A DNA stretch of 64,000 nt from Pirellulaceae bacterium (GTDB taxonomy: Bacteria > Planctomycetota > Planctomycetia > Pirellulales > Pirellulaceae). Shown piece by piece: positions 57,337 to 64,000 of this stretch. A program made the position numbers and the translations under genes. The notes beneath the pieces are model-generated. The model had not been told where the DNA came from. It made no database searches and saw nothing but the letters and a program-made list of their open reading frames with translations. Each line of letters starts with the position of its first letter. Position 1 is the first letter of the stretch. Where the stretch lies: NCBI GenBank assembly GCA_022448645.1, contig JAKVBZ010000014.1, forward strand, positions 23,646 to 87,645. Direction: 5' to 3'.

Positions 57337-59817
57337 TCAGTGGATGTCGCGCCACCGTAGGACGACCGTCATGGCAATGACATTGGCTACAAGCATCCCG
57401 AACAGGACCGTCGCTGCAAATCCTGGCGTGTAGCGCGAGTCTTCCGGGAACAGTCGTTCCGCAAAATCTTGCTCTCCTTGAGGAAATTCGACTGCCACGT
57501 CGCCGGCTCCGCGAGGCATCATCGTGACTTCGGGAGGTAACTCGGGGGGTTCGTATTTAGTGCGCGAGCCTGCTTCCAGTACCAGAAGAGATTCGAAACC
57601 CCAACGCGATGGCATGGCACGGGAACTAAGTTCTGAGACCTCATTTAGCTCATGAGGAGCCAGCATGACGCCTCCAAGTACAATCATCGGCATGATGACC
57701 ACCGGCAAGGCCGCAATGGCCACCTCAACCGTTTTTGCCAACACAGATACCAGCAGACCGATGGCAACTCCCACGGTTCCAGCTAACAGTAACACCCCAT
57801 ACATTTTGACCCAAGGACCCTGCATGTTGTTGGCCCAGTAAACGATACCCAACATGATGGCACATTGAATGACGCACAGGCCTATCAGTAACGTCAATTT
57901 AGACGCGACATAACAGGGAATCTTAAGATTCACCATGCGCTCACGCATGTAAATGGCTCGTTCTCCAACGAATTCGCGAGCCGAATTGGAGCATCCACAC
58001 CATACCGACATGATCGACAACATGAAGATGGACGTGGCGGTAGCTTTCGCTACTTGGAACCACTGGTCGCCTTCTTCATCTCCACTGGCGTGATCCGCAA
58101 AGACCATCATTAGGAGCAAACCGATTAATGGAGCTTGGAACAGTAGGATGCTGGTATTCCACCGATCGCGAATCTTGATGGCAAAGCCGCGACGAATCAA
58201 TGTCCACCATTGGTGAAATAGGGCTGTGCGTTGTCGTGTTGGGGTGTCACCAGTAGACGACACAGGACTGGCTCCTTTCCCCACGCGGGCCTCTACATAC
58301 AAATGTTTTTCTTCCGACTGATTGTACTGTTGTATCCAATGATGCGTAGATTGACGGGCAACGCCACGCATCAATTCTTCGGGACCCAATTCGGCCGCCT
58401 TTTGTTCGTTCACATCCTCCTTACCTGAGAAAAACTGAATGGCCTCGGGAAAGGCGGGACCATAGTAAGCTAGACGACCGGGAGCGACACCACCCTGGTC
58501 TTTCCCAACCATCACCAAGTTGTCCATCAAACAATACGCTTCCAGGCTTGGCTGATGAATCGTCAGCAAGATCGTCTTGCCTGTGTCCGCTAATTGTCGC
58601 AACAATTTCATCACCATGAGAGCATCTTCTGAGGAAAGGCCCGACGTAGGTTCATCGAGAAACAGCACCGAGGGATCGGTGAGAAGTTCCATCGCCAGAT
58701 TGACGCGTTTTCGCTGGCCACCACTGATGCCTTTCTGGTCGGGTGATCCGATGAAAACATTTTCAGTTCCCCGCAATCCCAATTGGTCGATAACCTTTTC
58801 CATTCGATTGCGGATTTCTGCATCGCTGAAGTCAGGAGGCAATCTCAGTCGCGCCGAATAGTACAAAGCTTGCCCGACGGTCAGCTCCCGGTGAATGATA
58901 TCATCCTGGGGTACGTAACCGAGTTGACCACGAAATAGATCGTAGTTCGCATATAGGTCTTGCCCGTTGACCAATACACTGCCACGCGCTGGTGGTGTGT
59001 AGCCATTCAAGGCGTTCATCAATGTGGTCTTCCCGGCACCGCTCGGTCCCATCAACCCTACGAATTCGGACGGATACAGCGACAGAGAGATGCGGTCAAT
59101 CAGCCAAAGATTTTTGGCGACTCGTATGCCCACATCACGTGCCTCCACCACTAGCTCTCCACGGTTGTCACGTATTTCAATTTCGCCACTTGGTGTCAGC
59201 GTAAAGGCATAAGTTCCTAGTGACACCACATCCTTCTCCGGGAGGACAGGGGTGGGACCTTTGACTCGCTGAAGATTGACAAAGGTCCCATTGGTGGAAC
59301 CCATGTCCTCAACGAGAAACCCATCCATCGTCTGCGTAATGCGTGCGTGATGGCGTGAGATCATAGGATAGTCCAACACATGATCACACTGTGGGTCACG
59401 CCCCAGGGTGATCGTCGAGTCTCGCAACGAGACCATCGTGCGTCGGAAGTCTGGTTGGTACGCATCCCCTTCGAGCAACCGCCAAGCTGGAATACGAAAC
59501 GAACCCAAATAGACGATGTCCGATGGTATCAGGGGTGCCCTCGAAATTCGTCTATCGTGAGCGTTGACATATGTGCCATTTGTGGAATTCAGATCCTCCA
59601 GCACTACCCCTTCCGGCCTCACAACGACGCGGGCGTGATATGAGGAAATCATGGGATAATCGAAGATCAAATCATTGTCAGCAGCAGCTCCAATGGTGAC
59701 GATACGAGTTCCCTGAGGCGTTCCACTGGCCGGTGCTGATTCCAAATCTTTCTCTGTTCCGCTCGGTTGATTTGGCCGAGCAGGATCATCTTCTGATCGC
59801 GTTTCTCGTGGGCTCAT
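57337..59817 (-). CDS. ABC transporter fusion: two FHA domains, ATPase, ABC-2 membrane domain
   Basis: This 826-aa protein has two FHA domains (about residues 40-115 and 135-215; both with SxxHAR and STNGTxVN), then an ABCG-type ATPase (Walker A GPSGAGKT, signature SGGQRKR, Walker B LFLDEPTSG, HQPS switch). An ABC-2-type membrane domain with six likely helices at about 560-826 follows, ending RWRDIH. The order FHA-FHA-ATPase-membrane is that of mycobacterial Rv1747, which is regulated by Ser/Thr kinases; here a kinase lies 28 kb away in the window. Export substrate unknown. Confidence 0.9.
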   Translation of the reverse strand: MSPRETRSEDDPARPNQPSGTEKDLESAPASGTPQGTRIVTIGAAADNDLIFDYPMISSYHARVVVRPEGVVLEDLNSTNGTYVNAHDRRISRAPLIPSDIVYLGSFRIPAWRLLEGDAYQPDFRRTMVSLRDSTITLGRDPQCDHVLDYPMISRHHARITQTMDGFLVEDMGSTNGTFVNLQRVKGPTPVLPEKDVVSLGTYAFTLTPSGEIEIRDNRGELVVEARDVGIRVAKNLWLIDRISLSLYPSEFVGLMGPSGAGKTTLMNALNGYTPPARGSVLVNGQDLYANYDLFRGQLGYVPQDDIIHRELTVGQALYYSARLRLPPDFSDAEIRNRMEKVIDQLGLRGTENVFIGSPDQKGISGGQRKRVNLAMELLTDPSVLFLDEPTSGLSSEDALMVMKLLRQLADTGKTILLTIHQPSLEAYCLMDNLVMVGKDQGGVAPGRLAYYGPAFPEAIQFFSGKEDVNEQKAAELGPEELMRGVARQSTHHWIQQYNQSEEKHLYVEARVGKGASPVSSTGDTPTRQRTALFHQWWTLIRRGFAIKIRDRWNTSILLFQAPLIGLLLMMVFADHASGDEEGDQWFQVAKATATSIFMLSIMSVWCGCSNSAREFVGERAIYMRERMVNLKIPCYVASKLTLLIGLCVIQCAIMLGIVYWANNMQGPWVKMYGVLLLAGTVGVAIGLLVSVLAKTVEVAIAALPVVIMPMIVLGGVMLAPHELNEVSELSSRAMPSRWGFESLLVLEAGSRTKYEPPELPPEVTMMPRGAGDVAVEFPQGEQDFAERLFPEDSRYTPGFAATVLFGMLVANVIAMTVVLRWRDIH

Positions 59818-60666
59818 GTTGGTGTCCAGGGTTGACGGCGGCTAGCGATGATTTTTCGCCGGGGGCACTCATCACATCTGCTCGAACATCGATACCAACC
59901 ATGCGGACAGCACCCCGGCGTTCCGCGTCCAAACAGACCCAGCCTACGTTATATCGGATATCCAAAAGTGTCTTGCCAGTCATGTCGTGTGGGAGTTTCA
60001 TTTGCGCGAGGGCTGCGGCCATCATCGAGCCGCCACGATAGACTCCATATTCGGCGAAATGGCTTGGTGAGAGAAAACTCGAAAGACGATTTTGTTTGGG
60101 ATTGGATCACCGAAAATCTCTACCAACAACCTACAAAACTTGTTCAGAAGAGGAAGCTTTATCCCCCCTGCTAGCATCGAGCCAGAGTAGACCGCTTTGC
60201 GAACACGAGGTGTATGGTATTTCAACCCTGCGATCAGAACAAAATGGCGACCGAAAGTAATGGGCGACTCAGGTTCCGTCAAGACGATTCGGCGCCCTCG
60301 GTGATCGGACGCACACCGGGGACATTTCGCTGACCTTGACGGTCCGGCTGGCTTCTGAAAAACTCCATTCAACTCCTTGTATTGCAAGCTCGAAAGCGCA
60401 TTCGAGCTTGTCGGGGTACATCCGTTCGATAGCAATTTTTCCCCGTGCCAACCGTTTCACCGGTGACACTTTGTTGGGGCCATCATGACCCCATTCCATT
60501 TCCGCACAACAGCACATTAGCCAAAGGGCACAAGTGCACGGTTGATAAAGTACTCGCGAGTTGAGTTATCGAACCGGGGGCTAGTGCCTCCGGCTACTCA
60601 TACCACCGTTGACCCACAACCAACAGCCGGTTGGTCGTGGCATCCGGAAACCTAGAAAGTTACGCC
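59818..60666. other. Decayed region between the ABC exporter and GT8 gene
   Basis: This 849-bp region has no intact gene. A methyltransferase remnant (listed separately) lies at 59870-60025 on the minus strand; other minus-strand frames to 60435 do not match a family. Confidence 0.55.
59870..60025 (-). pseudogene. Remnant of a SAM-dependent methyltransferase
   Basis: On the minus strand the bases read KLPHDMTGKTLLDIRYNVGWVCLDAERRGAVRMVGIDVR, which matches the SAM-binding motif I of class I methyltransferases (LDIGCNxGxxxxEAxRRGA..VVGID), with the key Gly-Cys replaced by Arg-Tyr. Upstream and downstream parts of the fold are missing. It is a non-functional fragment; a close relative is the DUF1698/carboxy-SAM-type group. 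Confidence 0.5.
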
Positions 60667-61464
60667 ATGAGCCGTGTATTGAGTATCTATGTAGGTTTTG
60701 ATTCAACCGAGGCGGACGCCTTTGACGTTTGCAAATATTCCATCCAAAAATACGCAACTCAACCGATCGATGTATTTCCGCTAAAGCAACATGAACTCCG
60801 GGAACAAGGCCTTTACACGCGCCCCATCGACCAAAAAGCGTCGAATGAATTCAGCATGACACGCTGGCTAACTCCATACCTGTCGAAAACCAAATACGCC
60901 ATCTTTATGGATTGCGATATGATCCTGACCGGGGATATCTTTCGCCTGCTCGACAACCTGGACGATTCAAAGGCAGTGCATGTAGTTCAACACGATTATG
61001 TGCCCAAATCGTCTACAAAGATGTCGTCGGGAGGAGTTACCAAACAACAGCATGTCTATCCTCGCAAAAACTGGAGCAGTTTCGTCATTTGGAACTGCGA
61101 ACACCCAGCCGTGGCGCAGGTCACTCCCGACTTGGTGAATTCGTGCGAACCCAAATATGTACACCGTTTTTCGTTTCTGCAGGACGACCAGATCGGCGAC
61201 ATTGGTTGGTGGACGACAGCCCAAGAGGGTCAGGAAACGATCCGTGTACCACGTGTAAACTTTCTGGTAGGTGAATATCCACAGCCCAACACCTTGCCGT
61301 TGGTACTTCACTATACGCTGGCCATTCCGGCCATCCACGAAGGGTGCGGTGATTGCGACTTTTTCCGTGAATGGATGGACGTGCGAGCAGAAATGCTTTT
61401 AGATCGCCGCCTGCGACAGTTAGAAAAGAGAGTATTGCCTACAGCAGTACCACGTGCAGCCTAA
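60667..61464 (+). CDS. Glycosyltransferase, GT8-like
   Basis: This 265-aa soluble protein begins MSRVLSIYVGFDSTEADAF; the start at 60667 is preferred to one at 60631. MDCDMILTGDI holds the DxD motif for a metal-nucleotide-sugar, and QDDQIGDIGWW plus LHYTLAIPAIHEGCGDCDF fit the family fold. It has no membrane helix. Donor and acceptor cannot be told. It is followed by a GT29-like gene in the same direction after 195 bases, so they may serve one glycan. Confidence 0.78.
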   Translation: MSRVLSIYVGFDSTEADAFDVCKYSIQKYATQPIDVFPLKQHELREQGLYTRPIDQKASNEFSMTRWLTPYLSKTKYAIFMDCDMILTGDIFRLLDNLDDSKAVHVVQHDYVPKSSTKMSSGGVTKQQHVYPRKNWSSFVIWNCEHPAVAQVTPDLVNSCEPKYVHRFSFLQDDQIGDIGWWTTAQEGQETIRVPRVNFLVGEYPQPNTLPLVLHYTLAIPAIHEGCGDCDFFREWMDVRAEMLLDRRLRQLEKRVLPTAVPRAA

Positions 61465-61659
61465 ATTCCTTTTTACAACACCAACTGCACGCACTAACAT
61501 CGGGCGCACGAAAGGTTGAAAGCAAATGACCTGCGCGAGACCCCCCCTATCGTTTTGTGGATCAACAATTCGCTAATTGTAAGAGGAGTCTCCGAGGTTG
61601 AAACATAACGCCTAGCCCAAACATCCACGCCTAACGAAACATCATGAGGTTCTCACTCC

Positions 61660-62493
61660 GTGACAATGCAACAACCTCAAAACGAATTGACCATCCTGGA
61701 TTTTCACCGCATGTTCTCCGATGCTCGTTCCATGGCGATCGTCGGCAGTTCTTCGTCGGTTCACGACTGGTCCAATGGCGACTATATTGATTCGCACGAC
61801 GTGGTCGTACGATTCAATCGGGCACACACCGAGGGTCAAGAGCGCCACGTTGGTTCACGTACAGACATCGTCGTTGCCAATGAAGGTAACAATCTGAGAA
61901 AAGGACCGTCACCCGAGAACACGGTGCGACCGCGTTGTGTCGTGAGCTATATTCGTACGCCCTGCCTGAAAAAACATAACACCCGCTGGAAACAACCCTT
62001 CTTTGAATGGCTCGCATCGACGCCGTTATTTCTTTGCCCCAGCCCCGAAATTTTCTGTTGCGATATTCCTCAACGTCGTCGTGGGTTTTCGATGGGAACG
62101 TATGCGTTAGCATCGCTGCCCCACTTCCTATCGATCGAAAAGCTGTTCGTCACTGGGTTTACCATGTTCGGCTCTGTGGCGGGTGGAACTCACCACTACT
62201 GCAAGCCGCCCAGTGTAGGAGCCGTTACCTGGCATGACGCCGAACTGGAACGCCATGTTTTTGGCCACCTGCTCGGATCGCTTAAATGTGAACTGACCGT
62301 GACTGATGAAGTAGCCCATATCATGGAAGATCAGGGCTACCCGGCACAACGCCTTCACGAAACTACCAAATCTATCCAATTACCCGGGCCAAGCTTATCC
62401 TTACGTCCCGCTTGGTACTTGGTGGAACGCGCAGCCAAAGTATTACTGGTTACCGGCTTCGGGCTACGAAGGATCGCCGAACGATACATTTGA
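61660..62493 (+). CDS. GT29 (sialyltransferase)-like protein
   Basis: This 277-aa protein has a GT29-like large motif, MAIVGSSSSVHDWSNGDYIDSHDVVVRFNRAHTEGQERHVGSRTDIVV, and the small motif near SMGTYALASLPHF with VTGFTMFG and a HHY triad. GT29 enzymes are best known as eukaryotic sialyltransferases, with bacterial members that are poorly studied. The C-terminal 25 residues include a hydrophobic stretch (KVLLVTGFGL). The GTG at 61660 has GAGG 10 nt upstream. Activity is unproven; a sugar other than sialic acid is possible. Confidence 0.75.
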   Translation: MTMQQPQNELTILDFHRMFSDARSMAIVGSSSSVHDWSNGDYIDSHDVVVRFNRAHTEGQERHVGSRTDIVVANEGNNLRKGPSPENTVRPRCVVSYIRTPCLKKHNTRWKQPFFEWLASTPLFLCPSPEIFCCDIPQRRRGFSMGTYALASLPHFLSIEKLFVTGFTMFGSVAGGTHHYCKPPSVGAVTWHDAELERHVFGHLLGSLKCELTVTDEVAHIMEDQGYPAQRLHETTKSIQLPGPSLSLRPAWYLVERAAKVLLVTGFGLRRIAERYI

Positions 62494-62626
62494 GGCCGAC
62501 GGGTGAGAATCTCAATTTCTAAACGATTTACTGGCTTCACGACCCACCCGGCTGGGGTATACAATGCGGCTAATCGCAAGACCTATACGGTCTTGCATTC
62601 ATCCTCAAACCGCAATGAAAACATCT

Positions 62627-63208
62627 ATGTCTGATCACCAAGTCCTCATACCAATCGGTGATGCTACCGAAACGGTCGACACGCTCTATCCGTATTTTCG
62701 CTTGATCGAAGCTGGCTTCCGTCCTGTGGTGGCTGCGCCTGAAAAACGCAAGTATCAAATGGTACTTCACGAGATCCGACCGGGGTGGACTATCACCAAA
62801 GAATGGGAAGGTTACACTTTAGACGCAGATGTCGCCTTCAAGGACGTGAATCCTGACGAATACCTGGGGGTGTTTTATTCCGGAGGGAGAGCCCCGGAAT
62901 ACATTCGGTACGACGAAGACTTAGTGCGTATAACAAAGCATTTCTTTGCTGAGAACAAGCCGATTGGCAGTGTCTGTCACGGCGTAGAAATCCCCGCTTA
63001 TGCTGATTGTGTCCGCGGACGGCGGATGGCCACGGTTCCCAAATGCCGCTTTGATCTAGAAGTTTGCGGGGGCACCTTTGTGGACGAAGCCTGTGTCGTA
63101 GACAATAATCTGATCAGTGGTCGAACCTATCATGATCATGGACATTACATAGGTCCGTGGATCAAGCTGCTCGAAGAAGCCGCCAAGGCTTTGACTGTCA
63201 GTCGGTAA
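62627..63208 (+). CDS. DJ-1/PfpI family protein
   Basis: This 193-aa protein begins SDHQVLIPIGDATETVDTLYPYFRLIEAGF. The nucleophile elbow GSVCHGVEIPA has Cys (catalytic triad member) and the Glu lies in YSGGRAPEYIRYD. This subfamily (glutamine amidotransferase class I-like) includes proteases, glyoxalases and chaperones, so function is unresolved. Upstream in-frame starts at 62615 and 62564 exist; none has a ribosome site. It stands apart from the GT genes by 133 bases. Confidence 0.83.
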   Translation: MSDHQVLIPIGDATETVDTLYPYFRLIEAGFRPVVAAPEKRKYQMVLHEIRPGWTITKEWEGYTLDADVAFKDVNPDEYLGVFYSGGRAPEYIRYDEDLVRITKHFFAENKPIGSVCHGVEIPAYADCVRGRRMATVPKCRFDLEVCGGTFVDEACVVDNNLISGRTYHDHGHYIGPWIKLLEEAAKALTVSR

Positions 63209-63242
63209 CGAAGAAACTTCTGGCATCCATGTCTGCGGTAGC

Positions 63243-63971
63243 TTACCATCGCCCTGACATTTGCTGTTCTGTCAGCAAATCGTTGAAGCGTTTGCTAAGA
63301 CGATAGCCCCGACCGGGTCGGTTCAGTTCGAGTTCCAATTCGAGTTGAGTGAACTGCTGGCTGGCGTCGATGACCGGAGCGTGACGTACCCACAATGCGC
63401 TTCTTGGTATACCACTCCACTTGGCTAAATAAAGACCTCGTCCCAGCGTAGGTTCCTGGCGAAACCCACAATGTTTGACAAGCAGCTCGACGAGAGGCTG
63501 TTCGTCGGCAGTGAATCCATGAAACGTAATGCGTTGGACGTATTTTCGATCGTCGAAATAATAGGTAAGCGATCCCGCCAGGTCATGACGTGCCGTACCT
63601 GTGACGAGTGGCACGCGCAAACCTTCTAGGTCCAAGTCGGACAATTCGGCCGTCACGCGCGGCCAACGCTGCATGACCCATTCAGGGGTAATGTTAAAGC
63701 GAATAACCTCACTCAGGTCGCTAACTGGTGTGCCTTCGATGGGCACCGTACCACTTCCTAGATTCTCCGTAGGTTTGGCCAACCGATGTAACTCATCCAT
63801 GTCGGTCGTTGACGTTGACTTTTTGGTTTCCGTTTTTGGTTCGGCGGGCTTCGTCGATTTTTTCTTTTGTAACCGGCCAGTCAGCGATCCCAATCCGTCC
63901 TCGTGCAGCGCTATGGGCAGCGCTATTGCCACCACCAACAAGGCAGGTAGAAAAAGGCTTTTGGGAAACAT
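63243..63971 (-). CDS. Membrane-anchored conserved protein, function unknown
   Basis: This 242-aa protein has a hydrophobic N-terminal anchor (FLPALLVVAIALPIALHED), a basic Lys/Thr-rich linker and a globular domain with FNITPEWVMQRWPRVTAELSDLDLEGLRVPLVTG and a tail of aromatic and charged residues. GAGG lies 7 nt before the ATG. The pattern is common in planctomycete genomes; no enzyme motif was recognised. The start at 63971 is near the window end, so upstream context is missing. Confidence 0.7.
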   Translation of the reverse strand: MFPKSLFLPALLVVAIALPIALHEDGLGSLTGRLQKKKSTKPAEPKTETKKSTSTTDMDELHRLAKPTENLGSGTVPIEGTPVSDLSEVIRFNITPEWVMQRWPRVTAELSDLDLEGLRVPLVTGTARHDLAGSLTYYFDDRKYVQRITFHGFTADEQPLVELLVKHCGFRQEPTLGRGLYLAKWSGIPRSALWVRHAPVIDASQQFTQLELELELNRPGRGYRLSKRFNDLLTEQQMSGRW

Positions 63972-64000
63972 ATTCCAACCTCTATGTTACAACCAGCTGG

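Noticed and set aside
60022..60435. 137-codon minus-strand ORF
   Set aside because: No family features; treated as part of the decayed methyltransferase region.

Overview
The window looks like a chromosomal segment of a planctomycete (Planctomycetota, probably order Pirellulales). The evidence is a planctomycete-type cytochrome c domain remnant, two large PQQ-like beta-propeller proteins, a Ser/Thr kinase with a TPR tail, an FHA-FHA-ABC exporter, a DUF1573 protein beside a multiheme cytochrome lipoprotein, Cys-rich secreted proteins, a HemD-HemE fusion, loosely packed genes with long spacers, and many GTG/TTG starts. I saw no tRNA, rRNA, CRISPR array, intact insertion sequence or prophage.

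Layout. 1-9.5 kb: a secreted Cys-rich protein, a sugar phosphate isomerase-like protein, SppA-type protease, an ECF sigma / anti-sigma / secreted partner cluster, rlmN, an M20 peptidase with a Bfd-like protein, and small conserved proteins. 9.5-18.3 kb: a degenerate response-regulator receiver, two PQQ-like proteins, a 1.15-kb spacer, a Cys-rich tandem-repeat protein with a strong terminator, and an alpha-helical protein. 18.7-30.9 kb: hemD-hemE fusion, LOG-family protein, Tex with two long insertions, a receptor-like kinase-TPR protein, and a ferredoxin. 31-37.4 kb (minus strand): multiheme cytochrome lipoprotein, DUF1573 protein, an O-antigen ligase-like protein and a WecA/MraY-type transferase. 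37.8-43.5 kb: DUF4416 protein, archaeal-type proS, YhaM-like exoribonuclease and RNase R. 43.9-44.6 kb: two unrelated gene remnants fused at a deletion scar. 45.1-50.5 kb: complete glycine cleavage cluster gcvT-gcvH-gcvPA-gcvPB followed by a LipM-type lipoate enzyme. 50.9-53.8 kb: FHA, conserved small and TPR lipoproteins. 54.1-57.3 kb: serC-serA followed by a candidate selenoprotein. 57.3-64 kb: FHA-ABC exporter, a decayed methyltransferase, GT8-like and GT29-like glycosyltransferases, a DJ-1/PfpI protein and a planctomycete hypothetical.

How genes fit together. Serine synthesis (serC, serA) and glycine/C1 metabolism (gcv cluster, with the lipoate enzyme that would arm GcvH) lie within 12 kb. 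RNA turnover genes (yhaM-like, rnr) are adjacent. Cell-envelope glycan genes occur at 34-37 kb and 60.6-62.5 kb.

The most striking observation is at 56970-57320. A well-started gene directly downstream of serA has an in-frame TGA as codon 13, exactly where a thioredoxin-fold protein would carry the first cysteine of a CxxC motif (HRPG-TGA-KTC). A 6-bp hairpin whose AG-starting loop begins 22 nt after the TGA fits the bacterial SECIS pattern. This is either an undescribed selenoprotein or a very recent nonsense mutation.
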